Below, one piece after another: positions 1-9,153 of a DNA stretch of 64,000 nucleotides. This stretch comes from Hydrogenophilales bacterium. Lineage in GTDB: Bacteria; Pseudomonadota; Gammaproteobacteria; Burkholderiales; Thiobacillaceae. How positions within the stretch are numbered: the stretch's first letter is position 1; each line of letters begins with the position of its first letter. Under the pieces are notes generated by a model, which was given only the letters and a program-made list of their open reading frames with translations, was not told the DNA's origin and made no database searches. The position numbers and the translations under genes are program-made. Location of the stretch: assembly GCA_016719465.1 (NCBI GenBank), contig JADJYY010000011.1:72089-136088 (forward strand). Reading direction: 5' to 3'.

Positions 1-2166
1 TTGCAGCAGACCCGCATCGCCGTGCTGGATGGCCTGGTGGGGAACCGCCCCCTGCCCGATATCCTGGGTGAAATCGTGACGCGGCTGGAAGGCATCCATC
101 CGGACATGCGGGTGTCCATCCTGGTGCGGGACGCGCGCGACGGCCGACTCTTCACGGGCGCGGCGCCCAGCCTGCCGGCTGCGTACAACAGCGCCGTCGA
201 TGGCCTGGAGCCGGGGGTGGGGCGGGGATCCTGCGGCACCGCCGCGGCCCTGGGCGAAACGGTGATCGTCGAGGACATCCAGAACCATCCCTACTGGTCG
301 CCCTACGCCCATCTCGCCGTCGCGGCGGGCCTGCGGGCCTGCTGGTCGATCCCGTTCAAGGACGAGGCCGGCCAGGTGCTGGGCACCTTCGGCATCTATT
401 ACGGCCAGCCCCGCGCCCCGGACCGGACGGAACTCGACCTGATCGGCGAGTTTGCCCGCATCGCCGGCCTGGCGGTGGGGCGGGTGCGCGCCGATACCCG
501 CCTGCGCCAGGCGGCGGCGGTGTTCGAGAACACCCGTGAAGGCGTGGTCATCACCGACCTGCGGCCCGCCATCCTCAGCGTCAACCGGGCCTACACCGAG
601 ATCACCGGCTACACCCTGGAGGAGGCCCTGGGACGCAACCCCGGCCTGCTCAAATCCGGGCGCCAGGATACGGCCTTCTACCGAACCATGTGGGATAGCA
701 TCCTGGACACCGGCCATTGGCAGGGGGAAATCTGGAACCGGCGCAAGAACGGCGAGCTGTTCCCCCAGTTGCTCACCGTCAGCACCGTCCGGGACGGCGA
801 GGGCCTGCCCTGCAACTACGTCGGCGTGATGACCGACATCAGCCTGCTGAAGTCCTCCGAGGCCAAACTGGAGTACCTGGCCCACCACGATCCCCTCACC
901 GGCCTGCCCAACCGCCTGTTGCTGCAATCCCGCCTGGAACACGCCCTGGACCGCGCGGAGCGGCACCATTTGAGCGTCGCCGTGTTGTACGTCGACCTGG
1001 ATCGTTTCAAGGACATCAACGACAGCCTGGGCCACCCGGTCGGCGACCAACTCCTGGATGCCCTGGCCCGGCGCATGGCGCAGCGGTTGCGGGAGGAGGA
1101 CACCCTGGGCCGCCTGGGAGGCGACGAGTTCCTGCTCATCATGGAAGACCTGGAGCGGCCGGAGGATGCCGCCAGCGTCGCCCAGTCCCTGATCCAGCTT
1201 CTGGAGGACCCCTTCAAGCTGCCCAGCGGCCACGAGGTCTACATCGGCGCCAGCATCGGCATCAGCCTGTTTCCGGGAGATGGCCGCTCGGTCACCGAGC
1301 TGATCCAGCATGCCGACGTGGCCATGTACCTGGCCAAGGAATCCGGCCGCAACATCTGCTGTTTCTATACGCCGTCCCTGACCCGGGCGGCCAACGATCG
1401 GCTGGGGCTGGAAGCCCGCATGCGCCGGGCCCTGAACCAGGGAGAATTCGTGCTGCGCTACCAGCCCCAGATGGACATGGTCACGGGGACCGTGGTGGGC
1501 TGCGAGGCGCTGGTGCGCTGGGACGACCCGGAACGGGGCATGATCGCCCCGTCCCGCTTCATCCCCCTGGCGGAAGAGACCGGCCTCATCGCGCCCCTGG
1601 GCGAATGGGTGCTGCGCCAGGCCTGCCTTCAGGCCCGGGCCTGGATCGAGGCCGGGATGCCGCCCCTGGTCATGGCGGTCAACCTGTCCGCCCGTCAGTT
1701 GCGGCAGCCGGACCTGGCGCGGCGGGTGGCCGCCGTCCTGGGCGAAACCGGCCTGTCCGCCGATCGGCTCAAGCTGGAACTCACCGAGAGCATGATCATG
1801 GGCCAGGGTGAACAGGCCGTGGAACGGTTGCGCGACCTCAAGGCGCTGGGGATCGGCCTGTCCATCGACGACTTCGGCACCGGCTATTCCTCCCTGGCCT
1901 ACCTGAAGCGTTTCCCCATCGACGAGCTCAAGATCGACCAGAGCTTCGTGCGCGACATCCCCGGGGACGTCGACGACATGCGAATCGCCGCCGCCATCAT
2001 CGGCATGGCGCGAAGCCTGCGTCTGAAGGTGGTGGCGGAAGGGGTGGAAACCGAGGCCCAGCGGGATTTCCTGGCCGAACAAGGCTGCCAGGCATGCCAG
2101 GGCTACCTGTTCAGCCAGCCGCTGGCGCCGGAAGCGTTCGTCGCGTGGGTCCTCGGGGCCGCATGA
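1..2166 (+). CDS. GAF-PAS-GGDEF-EAL cyclic-di-GMP turnover protein (5' end probably outside window)
   Basis: This enzyme is predicted to make and/or degrade the second messenger cyclic-di-GMP. The reading frame is open from base 1, so the first visible codon (TTG) may not be the true start. The order is a GAF sensor (about residues 1-160), a PAS sensor (about 168-285), GGDEF (about 288-455) and EAL (about 470-710). The GGDEF motif is intact at residues 373-377, and an RxxD inhibitory site lies exactly five residues upstream of it. The EAL motif is at 502-504. The ELTES, DDFGTGYSS, KIDQSF and AEGVET motifs expected of an active phosphodiesterase are all present. No transmembrane segment is seen, so it is probably cytoplasmic. 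Which activity dominates cannot be read from the sequence. It ends 56 bp from the convergent cytochrome gene. Confidence 0.93.
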   Translation: MQQTRIAVLDGLVGNRPLPDILGEIVTRLEGIHPDMRVSILVRDARDGRLFTGAAPSLPAAYNSAVDGLEPGVGRGSCGTAAALGETVIVEDIQNHPYWSPYAHLAVAAGLRACWSIPFKDEAGQVLGTFGIYYGQPRAPDRTELDLIGEFARIAGLAVGRVRADTRLRQAAAVFENTREGVVITDLRPAILSVNRAYTEITGYTLEEALGRNPGLLKSGRQDTAFYRTMWDSILDTGHWQGEIWNRRKNGELFPQLLTVSTVRDGEGLPCNYVGVMTDISLLKSSEAKLEYLAHHDPLTGLPNRLLLQSRLEHALDRAERHHLSVAVLYVDLDRFKDINDSLGHPVGDQLLDALARRMAQRLREEDTLGRLGGDEFLLIMEDLERPEDAASVAQSLIQLLEDPFKLPSGHEVYIGASIGISLFPGDGRSVTELIQHADVAMYLAKESGRNICCFYTPSLTRAANDRLGLEARMRRALNQGEFVLRYQPQMDMVTGTVVGCEALVRWDDPERGMIAPSRFIPLAEETGLIAPLGEWVLRQACLQARAWIEAGMPPLVMAVNLSARQLRQPDLARRVAAVLGETGLSADRLKLELTESMIMGQGEQAVERLRDLKALGIGLSIDDFGTGYSSLAYLKRFPIDELKIDQSFVRDIPGDVDDMRIAAAIIGMARSLRLKVVAEGVETEAQRDFLAEQGCQACQGYLFSQPLAPEAFVAWVLGAA

Positions 2167-2222
2167 CGCGGCATGACCCGGTTACCCACGCGGGAACACA
2201 CAAGAACAGGAAGAAAGGCTCG

Positions 2223-2663
2223 TTACTTGGCCGGGGCGGCGGGATAGGCGTAAGGCATCCCCATGGGCGCATACGGCATGGCCATCGGAGCCGGCGCCTT
2301 GGCATCGTCGTCGTCGGTCTTGATCTTGATCAGCGACGAGGTGAAGGCGGGCTTGCCCAGGGACTGGTAGTAGGCCGAGATGTCGCGGATTTCCTTCTCG
2401 TCGAAGAACGCCACCGCCATGTTCATCATCGGATGCAGGATCTTGCCGGTCTTGTATTTCATGGTCTTGATTTCCAGCTTGTCGGCGTTCCGGCCGGCGA
2501 GCTGCAGCGTGTAGAAGATGCCCGGATAGGCCTCGCTGCCGTGGCAGGCGATGCAGGCGGTCGCCTTCTGCTTGCCGACGACGGGGTCGCCCGCCGCCAA
2601 TGCCGGGGAGGAAAGGAGGCCGGCGGAGGCGGCGGCGAGAGCGAGGGCTGCGAGTTTTTTCAT
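2223..2663 (-). CDS. exported c-type cytochrome, monoheme
   Basis: A predicted periplasmic monoheme cytochrome c of 146 residues. The start chosen gives a classic signal peptide (MKKLAALALA..., cleavage near ALA-AG at about 24) and is preceded by a GGAG ribosome-binding site; the frame stays open upstream but that part shows no protein features. The heme-binding motif is CIACH at residues 37-41. Several methionines in the second half (MMNMA region) could supply the distal ligand. The C-terminus is unusual: an acidic DDDD stretch followed by a Met/Pro/Tyr/Ala-rich low-complexity tail. It resembles the small cytochromes c of class I that work with oxidases or other redox enzymes, but its partner is not in the window. 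It is divergent from the MerR/B12 regulator, and the shared spacer holds repeated TTGTACA sites, so light- or B12-linked control is plausible. Confidence 0.88.
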   Translation of the reverse strand: MKKLAALALAAASAGLLSSPALAAGDPVVGKQKATACIACHGSEAYPGIFYTLQLAGRNADKLEIKTMKYKTGKILHPMMNMAVAFFDEKEIRDISAYYQSLGKPAFTSSLIKIKTDDDDAKAPAPMAMPYAPMGMPYAYPAAPAK

Positions 2664-2823
2664 GGTGTTTCTCCAGAGGGTGAGTGTTAAGTGAAGGCGA
2701 AGTGAAGCTGAACGGGTAGGTAAACAAGCCAAACGGACTAGTCCGCTAAACCGACACAACCGAAACCGCGATGCGAATTTCCTTCCGGCAGCGATCGCCT
2801 GGCCGGCCGGGGAATGGAAAATA

Positions 2824-2863
2824 TTGTACACATAAATTGTACAAGTACAAGTATGTTGTACAA
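2824..2863. promoter_or_regulatory. array of TTGTACA sites in the cytochrome/MerR divergent spacer
   Basis: Copies of TTGTACA start at 2824, 2837 and 2856, with a partial GTACAA at 2845-2850. The last two full copies extend to TTGTACAA. The block is AT-rich against a very GC-rich background and lies directly before the ATG at 2871. MerR-family B12 photoregulators of the CarH/LitR type usually repress promoters by binding repeated sites at their own divergent promoter. Assigning this array to that regulator is inference from position and repetition. Confidence 0.6.
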
Positions 2864-2870
2864 TAAATTC

Positions 2871-3843
2871 ATGACGAAATCCGCCCCGGCTGAAAGCTTT
2901 CCTTCTCTCTTCCCCATCAGGGACCTGGTCCATCGCACCGGTGTCAACGCCTCCACCCTGCGCGCCTGGGAAAACCGCCATGGCCTGCTCCATCCCCACC
3001 GCGCCGATTCCGGGCATCGGCTCTACGGCCCGGCCGATGTGGCGCGCGTGCGTCGTATCCAGGAACTGCTCGGCCAGGGCCTGGGCCTGGCGGAAATCAG
3101 CGGCCTGCTGCAAACCGGCGAGGCGCCTCCCGCGACGCTCGCCGAATGGGCGGAACAGGCCGCGCCCGCCGGCGAGGGGCCGGCCGGCCTGGGAGGGCTA
3201 TCTGAGGGAAACCCTGCGCGCCCTGGAGGATTTCAGCACCGAGCGCCTGGATGCGATCTACAACGAGGCCTGCGCGGTCTATCCCATCGACATGCTGACG
3301 CGGCACGTGCTGATACCCGTGCTGGAGAGGATCGGCGAGCGCTGGGACACCCGGCCGTCGGGCATCGCCGAGGAACACTTCTTCAGCGCCTGGCTGCGCA
3401 ACAAGCTGGGCGCCCGCCTGCACCACACCTCCGGCCTGTCGAAGGGCAGGCCTCTGCTGCTGGCCTGCCTGCCCCATGAAGTGCACGAGATCGGCCTGCT
3501 GCTATTCGCTCTGGGTGCCCTGCATCGCGGCTTCCGCGTGGTCTATCTCGGCGGCAATGTGCCCATCCGCCAGCTCATCCACGTGGCGGGCAAGAGCCAT
3601 GTGGCGGGGGTCGTGCTTTCGGGCCGGGATGCCCCGGACGCGGCCGCTCTGCTGGAAGACATCGCCTGGCTGACCGGGGCGGCCCGGGCGCCGGTGTTCG
3701 TGGGCAGCCATTTCTCGGTGCGGCAGCGGGTCGGCCTGATCCGGGCGAATGCCGTGCCCCTGGGCGACAACATCGTCGCGGGCCTGAACCTGCTCGAAGC
3801 CCGCCTCGCCCGATCGGGCGTATCGAGGATGCCGGGCGCATAG
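2871..3843 (+). pseudogene. MerR-type regulator with B12-binding sensor (CarH/LitR-like), frameshifted
   Basis: Two overlapping frames together encode one regulator. The first frame (from ATG 2871) gives a MerR winged helix-turn-helix at about residues 14-80 and then loses meaning. The second frame, open to the TAG at 3841-3843, gives the helical and cobalamin-binding domains. The switch falls on three tandem GGCC units (3178-3189); removing one unit restores a 322-residue protein. In that restored protein the key CarH-type residues are all present: W157, the E167-H168 pair with the family's spacing, and E202-x-H204 in the cobalamin motif, followed by YLGGNVP. CarH/LitR proteins use adenosylcobalamin as a light sensor and repress genes in the dark. 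As written the gene is broken; slippage, phase variation or a sequencing error could explain it. An upstream in-frame ATG at 2814 would read through the operator array and is less likely. Confidence 0.85.
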
Positions 3844-4014
3844 CCACGGGCATGGGGCGCGAGGCGCCTGGCGTATGGGCGTCCCGCCACATCCCGGGCC
3901 GCGGATTCCCGGCCGGGGCGCCGCCGCTCCCGCCGAGGCATGCGAACTCGGGTTTGTGGGCTACCTTTACATCATCACCAGATGGCCAAGGTATGGGTGC
4001 CCCGGTATCGCGTC

Positions 4015-4575
4015 ATGAAAAATTTCATTGGCCTGCTTGCGGCCTTTCTGCTGTCGGCGTGTTCGAGCCTGCTGCCCACCGCCCAGGACAAATCGGTACA
4101 GCCCTGGGCCAGTTTCGAGGAAGCGAAGGCCAGCTACGACAGGATCGAACCCTTCGTCACCGACCTGGATGCGGTGCGCGAGTTGGGCTTCGATCCGTTC
4201 AAGACGCCGAACATCCGGATTCTCAACCACGCCCAGGTGGTGCAGACCGTCCTGCCGCCGCCCATGCGGGAGAACGGCGCGGTGCCGCCCGGCATTGTCG
4301 AATGCATGAAGGCGCGGGAGTCCTGCCAGGGCTACCTCATGGAGCCGAGGCGGATCAAGAAGGACCGGGTCGGCAACTTCATGCTCGACTTCATGAACTT
4401 CAAGCGCGAAACCCTCACCACGGGCTGGAAGTTCGGCGCGCTGATCGTGGTCGTCGGCGACAAGGTGGTTTACAAGCAGTGGAGCGGCAGCCCGAACATC
4501 CAGGAAGAGTCCGTGCAGAAGAACCCTCTCGGCCCGCTCCAGGGCGCGGGGTCTTCCAGCGACCTCTATTATTGA
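4015..4575 (+). CDS. putative lipoprotein of unknown function
   Basis: A 186-residue exported protein. The start at 4015 gives a lipoprotein signal peptide with a clear lipobox (LSAC, Cys at about residue 16); an in-frame start at 3940 would put 25 unrelated residues in front of it. The mature part has no repeats or transmembrane helices and includes two Cys residues in the middle (GIVECMKARESCQG) that could pair. I do not recognise the family. It lies 171 bp after the B12-type regulator on the same strand and is convergent with ppk. Attachment to the membrane is well supported; nothing in the sequence gives its role. Confidence 0.75.
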   Translation: MKNFIGLLAAFLLSACSSLLPTAQDKSVQPWASFEEAKASYDRIEPFVTDLDAVRELGFDPFKTPNIRILNHAQVVQTVLPPPMRENGAVPPGIVECMKARESCQGYLMEPRRIKKDRVGNFMLDFMNFKRETLTTGWKFGALIVVVGDKVVYKQWSGSPNIQEESVQKNPLGPLQGAGSSSDLYY

Positions 4576-4612
4576 ACAGCGCCGCGGCCGGCGCGCCACC
4601 GGCGGCGGCGCC

Positions 4613-6679
4613 TCAGATCTTCGCCGCCAGCAGGTTGAGCAGGAAGGCCTGGGCCTCGAAGCCGCGCCCGCGCCGGGCCCGGCGCCGATAGCCGCCGTCG
4701 GGCTGCATTTCCCAGGACTTGGTGTTGTCCTTGAGATAGGGCTTGATGCCTTCGTTGATGACCCGCTTCTTCAGCTTCGCATCCAGTACCGGGAAGCCGG
4801 TTTCGATGCGGCGGAAGAAATTGCGGTCCATCCAGTCGGCGCTGGCCAGGTAGACGACTTCCTCGCCGCCGTTCAGGAAATAGAAGATGCGGTGGTGTTC
4901 CAGGAAGCGGCCCAGGATGGAGCGCACGCGAATGTTCTCGGACACGCCGGGAATGCCGGGCCGCAGGGCGCACACGGCGCGGATGATCAGGTCGATCTGC
5001 ACGCCGGCCTGAGAGGCTTCGTAGAGGGCGGCGATGACCCGGGGTTCCAGCAGGGCGTTCATCTTGGCGACGATGACGGCCTTCTCGCCCCGGCGCGCCC
5101 TTTCCGTTTCCTCGCGGATGGCCTGGATGATGCGGGCGTGCATGGTGAAGGGCGACTGCCACAGGTAGGTGTGCTCGCCGGCGTCGCCCAGGCCGGTGAT
5201 CTGCTGGAACACGTCGTTCACGTCCTGGCACAGCTCTGGGTTGCAGGTCAGCAGGCCGAAGTCGGTGTAGAGCCGGGCGGTGCGGGCGTGGTAGTTGCCG
5301 GTGCCCAGATGGCAGTAGCGCTTGAGTTTTCCATTCTCCCGCCGCACCACCATGGCCATCTTGGCATGGGTCTTGTGGCCGACCACGCCGTACACCACGT
5401 GGGCGCCGGCCGCTTCCAGCTTCTCCGCCCAGTTGATGTTGGCCTCCTCGTCGAAGCGGGCCAGCAGTTCCACCACGGCGGTGACCTCCTTGCCGCGCTG
5501 GGCGGCGGCGATGAGGTGGCGCATGAGTTCCGAGTCGGTGCCGGTGCGGTACACGGTCTGCTTGATGGCCAGCACGTCCGGGTCCTCGGCGGCCTGGCGG
5601 ATGAAGTCGACCACCGGCTGGAAGGTCTGGAAGGGATGGTGCAGCAGGATGTCGCCGGCGGTGACGGCCTTGAACAGGTCCGGCTGCCTGGCCAACTGGG
5701 CCGGCATGCCGGGGGAGAAGGGGGGGAACTTCAGGTCGGGCCGTTCCACCTTGTCCGGCACGTTCATGAGCCGTACCAGGTTCACCGGGCCGCGCACCTG
5801 GTAGAGATCGTCCCGCGTCAGGTGAAACTGGCGCAGCAGGAAATCCTTCATCTCCTCCGAGCAGTTGTCGGCCACCTCCAGCCGCACGGCGTCGCCGAAA
5901 TGGCGGTGGGGCAGCTCGCCCTGGAGCAGTTCCCGCAGGTTCTTGTTTTCCTCGTCGTCGATGAACAGGTCGGAGTTGCGGGTGACGCGGAACTGGTAGC
6001 AGCCATGGACTTCCATGCCGGCGAACAGGGCGCCCACGTGGGCGTGCAGGATGGAGGACAGGAAGACGAAGCCGTGCTCGCAGCCGGAAACCTCGTGGGG
6101 CAACTGGATGACCCGGGGCAGGGAGCGGGGCGCCTGCACCACGGCCTTGCCGGAGCCGCGTCCGAAGGCGTCCTTGCCGGCCAGTTCCACGGCGAAGTTG
6201 AGGCTCTTGTTGAGCACGTTGGGGAAGGGGTGGGCCGGGTCCAGGCCGATGGGGGTGAGCACCGGCATCAACTCGTTGAAGAAGAACTCCCGGATCCAGT
6301 CGGCCTGTTCCGGCGTCCAGTGGTTGCGGCGGTGGAAGCGGATGCCCTCGGCGGCCAGGGCCGGCAGCACGTCGCCGTTGAGCAGTTCGTACTGGCGCGC
6401 CACCAGGTTGTGGGAAACCTTCGCCACCTGCTTGTAGACCTGTTTCGCGGTCAGGCCCTCGGCGCCCACATGCTCGGGATTGAGCCGCATCTGTTCCTTG
6501 AGGCCGGCCACCCGGATTTCGAAGAACTCGTCCATGTTGCTGGAGGTGATGCACAGGAAGCGCAGCCGCTCCAGCAGGGGCGTGGCGGGATCCTCGGCCT
6601 GGGCCAGCACGCGGCGGTTGAATTCCAGGATGCCGAGTTCGCGGTTGATCAGATATTCGCTGGCGGGGATTTGGGTCAT
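4613..6679 (-). CDS. ppk1: polyphosphate kinase 1
   Basis: PPK1 reversibly transfers the terminal phosphate of ATP to a growing inorganic polyphosphate chain. The 688-residue length equals that of the E. coli enzyme. The N-terminal part carries the typical NRELGILEFNRRVL and SSNMDEFFEIRV motifs. The first catalytic histidine is in a THAKM motif (about H438, matching E. coli H435), followed by HLGTGNYHARTARLYTD. The second phospholipase-D-like motif is FLEHHRIF (around residue 595). The start MTQIPASEYLINREL was chosen because the frame upstream of it shows no homologous protein. It is divergent from a CYTH-CHAD gene, 99 bp away. CHAD domains bind polyphosphate, so the two probably share a physiological theme. 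Confidence 0.97.
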   Translation of the reverse strand: MTQIPASEYLINRELGILEFNRRVLAQAEDPATPLLERLRFLCITSSNMDEFFEIRVAGLKEQMRLNPEHVGAEGLTAKQVYKQVAKVSHNLVARQYELLNGDVLPALAAEGIRFHRRNHWTPEQADWIREFFFNELMPVLTPIGLDPAHPFPNVLNKSLNFAVELAGKDAFGRGSGKAVVQAPRSLPRVIQLPHEVSGCEHGFVFLSSILHAHVGALFAGMEVHGCYQFRVTRNSDLFIDDEENKNLRELLQGELPHRHFGDAVRLEVADNCSEEMKDFLLRQFHLTRDDLYQVRGPVNLVRLMNVPDKVERPDLKFPPFSPGMPAQLARQPDLFKAVTAGDILLHHPFQTFQPVVDFIRQAAEDPDVLAIKQTVYRTGTDSELMRHLIAAAQRGKEVTAVVELLARFDEEANINWAEKLEAAGAHVVYGVVGHKTHAKMAMVVRRENGKLKRYCHLGTGNYHARTARLYTDFGLLTCNPELCQDVNDVFQQITGLGDAGEHTYLWQSPFTMHARIIQAIREETERARRGEKAVIVAKMNALLEPRVIAALYEASQAGVQIDLIIRAVCALRPGIPGVSENIRVRSILGRFLEHHRIFYFLNGGEEVVYLASADWMDRNFFRRIETGFPVLDAKLKKRVINEGIKPYLKDNTKSWEMQPDGGYRRRARRGRGFEAQAFLLNLLAAKI

Positions 6680-6778
6680 GGCGGTAGGGTGTTCTGTAAC
6701 CTGGGGAACAACGGAGGATGCTAACCTCAAATCCCCGCCGCCTTCCATCCGCGGACGATTACAGTCAACAGTAAAACC

Positions 6779-8254
6779 ATGCCCCTGGAAATCGAACTCA
6801 AGCTTGCCCTGGATCGCGGCCATGGCCCGCGCTTGCGGCGGCATCCCCTGCTGGCCGGGATCAAGCCCCGGCATGACAAGCTGCACAGCGTCTATTTCGA
6901 TACGCCCGGGTTCGAACTGATGCGCCGGGGCATTGCCCTGCGCCTGCGCCGGGTGGGTTATCACCGGGTCCAGACGCTGAAGGCGGAGGCGCCCGCCGTG
7001 GGGGCTATGGCCAGTCGCCCGGAATGGGAAGTCCCCGTGGCCGGCGGCGAGCCGGATTTCGCCGTCATGCCGCCGGAGGCCTTGGCCCTGCTGGCTGGCA
7101 TCGACCTGTCCCGCGTCGCCCCGGTGTTCGCGACCGAATTCCGGCGCACGACCTGGCTGCTGCAAACCGAAGGCGGCGTCGCCGAACTCGCCCTGGACGA
7201 CGGCGCGATCCTGGCGGGCGAAGCCAGCCAGCCCATCTCGGAACTGGAGATCGAACTCAAGTCCGGTCGTCCCGAGATTCTGTTCGATCTGGCGCGGACC
7301 CTGCTGGACGAGCTTCCCCTGCGCGTCGAACCCCGCGCCAAGGCGGAGCGGGGCTATCTGCTGCGCGAGGCGGTCGCGCCCGCGCCGACGCGGGCCGAGC
7401 CGCCGGATATCCACGCCGGGCAGGCGGCCGGGGAAGCCCGGCTGGCGGTGATCCGGGCCGCCCTGGCGCAATTGGTGGCCAATGTGCCGGGTTTCCTGGA
7501 ACATCCCGAGGACATCGAATATCTGCACCAGCTGCGCATCGCCCTGCGCCGCCTGCGCGCGGCGGTGGGCCTGGGCAAGAGCCTGGGCGTGAGCCGTCCG
7601 GCCTGGTCGGACGCCTTGGGCGAGATCATGCGCGGTCTCAATCCGGCACGGGATTGGGATGTGTTCCTGCATGAAACCCTGCCTTCCGTGCAGGCCGCCC
7701 TGGGCGATGTGCCCGTCGGCGATGAATTCCAGTCCCGGGCCAGGCATGCGGCCCTGCTGGCGCGGCAATCCGCCCAGGCTTCCATCGCTTCCCCCGCCTT
7801 TACCCGTCTGGTGCTGGATATCGGCGAGACGTTGCATGCCACCCATCCGGAGGGCGTCAGGGCCGACGCCTGGTCGGCCCAGCTGCTGGAGGAGCGCTGG
7901 AAGAAACTGCGCGCCTTGTGCCGGAAGTTGTCCGGGTTGGGGCCCGGCGGCCGTCATGAGGCCCGCATCGCCGCCAAGAAGCTGCGCTACGCGGCCGACG
8001 CCCTGGTGGGCCTGTACGGAAAACGCGGCGGTCGATTCGTGAAGCGCCTGGCCGCCTTGCAGGATGGTCTGGGTCGCGCCAATGACGCCTATATCGCCAC
8101 GCGGCTGCTGGAGGACTTGCGCCGGAAGAACCTGGCGCTGGCCTACGACGCGGGCCGCGTCAGCGGCGTGATGAGCGAGCGGGTCGCCCACCACGGACGG
8201 GAATCCGACGCGCTCTGGCGGCGCATGGCCAAGACGCGGCGGTTCTGGCGCTGA
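6779..8254 (+). CDS. CYTH and CHAD domain protein (inorganic triphosphatase-like)
   Basis: A 491-residue protein with an N-terminal CYTH domain (about residues 1-200) and a C-terminal CHAD domain (about 220-490). The CYTH signature ExExK is present at E4, E6 and K8. CHAD is recognisable from its conserved basic helices, including LHQLRIALRRLR and HEARIAAKKLRY. E. coli YgiF, with the same architecture, hydrolyses inorganic triphosphate, and CHAD domains bind polyphosphate granules. It is divergent from ppk1 across a 99 bp spacer, supporting a role in polyphosphate metabolism. It ends two bases before the stop codon of the convergent nnrD gene. Confidence 0.92.
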   Translation: MPLEIELKLALDRGHGPRLRRHPLLAGIKPRHDKLHSVYFDTPGFELMRRGIALRLRRVGYHRVQTLKAEAPAVGAMASRPEWEVPVAGGEPDFAVMPPEALALLAGIDLSRVAPVFATEFRRTTWLLQTEGGVAELALDDGAILAGEASQPISELEIELKSGRPEILFDLARTLLDELPLRVEPRAKAERGYLLREAVAPAPTRAEPPDIHAGQAAGEARLAVIRAALAQLVANVPGFLEHPEDIEYLHQLRIALRRLRAAVGLGKSLGVSRPAWSDALGEIMRGLNPARDWDVFLHETLPSVQAALGDVPVGDEFQSRARHAALLARQSAQASIASPAFTRLVLDIGETLHATHPEGVRADAWSAQLLEERWKKLRALCRKLSGLGPGGRHEARIAAKKLRYAADALVGLYGKRGGRFVKRLAALQDGLGRANDAYIATRLLEDLRRKNLALAYDAGRVSGVMSERVAHHGRESDALWRRMAKTRRFWR

Positions 8255-8256
8255 GG

Positions 8257-9093
8257 TCAGGCCCGATTCAGCAGCCGGCGCGCCGCCAGGATCACTTCCG
8301 AGGCCATCAGGCCCGCCGGCCCGGCGCCCGCCGCCACCGCCGCGTCCGCCGCCGCGCCATGCAGCCAGACGCCCGTCATGGCGGCCTGCTCGGCGGTCAT
8401 GCCCTGGACCAGCAGGGCGGCGATGATCCCGGACAGCACGTCGCCCATGCCCGGGGCGGCCATGCCCGGATTGCCGGTGGTATTGCGCCAGGGCTCGCCG
8501 CCCGGATGGCAAACCAGGGTGCCGGCGCCCTTCAGCACCACGGTGGCGCCGGTGAGCCGCGCCAGCCGGTCGGCGGCCTGTATCCGATCGGCCTGGATCG
8601 CGGCGGTGCTTGCTCCCAGCAGGCGAGCGGCTTCGCCCGGATGGGGCGTGATCAATGTGGCGGCCGGGCGCGCGCGAACGCGGGCGAGCAGCGCCTCGTC
8701 GCCGGCGATCAGGTTCAGGGCGTCGGCGTCCAGCAACAGGGCGTGTTCCAGGGGCAGGGTGGCCTCCAGCCATTCCCGGGCCGAGGCCGCATGCCCCATG
8801 CCCGGACCGGCCACCAGGCAGGCGGGGTGGGGCAGGGCCAGCATGCTTCCGGGGGCGCCGATCATCAATTCGGGCGTCGCCGGATCGACGGCGATGCGCT
8901 CGTCGAGCAGGCCCAGATAGACCCGGCCGGCGCCGCAGGCCAGGGCGGCGCGTCCCGCCAGCAGGGCCGCGCCAGCCATCCCCGGGGCGCCGCCGAGGAC
9001 GCCCACCGCGCCGAAGTCCCCTTTGTGGCAATCGCCGGGGCGGGCCGGGAGGCGGGCGGGGATGGGGCCTGGATTCAAGACTGTTTCCAGCAT
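8257..9093 (-). CDS. nnrD: ADP-dependent NAD(P)H-hydrate dehydratase
   Basis: This repair enzyme dehydrates the damaged cofactor NAD(P)HX back to NAD(P)H using ADP. The 278-residue protein is the stand-alone ribokinase-like domain (C-terminal half of YjeF-type proteins); no epimerase domain is fused. Visible signatures are HKGDFGAVGVLGG near the N-terminus, LLLDADALNLI, the TPHPGEAARLL motif, KGAGT, and the GNPGMAAPGMGDVLSG nucleotide/catalytic motif with its Asp. It is convergent with the CYTH-CHAD gene and divergent from the small gene at 9154. Confidence 0.93.
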   Translation of the reverse strand: MLETVLNPGPIPARLPARPGDCHKGDFGAVGVLGGAPGMAGAALLAGRAALACGAGRVYLGLLDERIAVDPATPELMIGAPGSMLALPHPACLVAGPGMGHAASAREWLEATLPLEHALLLDADALNLIAGDEALLARVRARPAATLITPHPGEAARLLGASTAAIQADRIQAADRLARLTGATVVLKGAGTLVCHPGGEPWRNTTGNPGMAAPGMGDVLSGIIAALLVQGMTAEQAAMTGVWLHGAAADAAVAAGAGPAGLMASEVILAARRLLNRA

Positions 9094-9153
9094 GGTTTTC
9101 TTTTCGAATCAGTTGCCTATAAAACCATTACAGACCAGAGGAAGGAGGATGTC

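Noticed and set aside
2814..2870. Earlier in-frame start for the MerR regulator
   Set aside because: It would translate the TTGTACA array; the ATG at 2871 begins where the family N-terminus does.
6680..9031. Extension of the ppk1 frame far upstream on the minus strand
   Set aside because: The added 780 residues are antisense to the CYTH-CHAD gene and to part of nnrD; the family start is at 6679.
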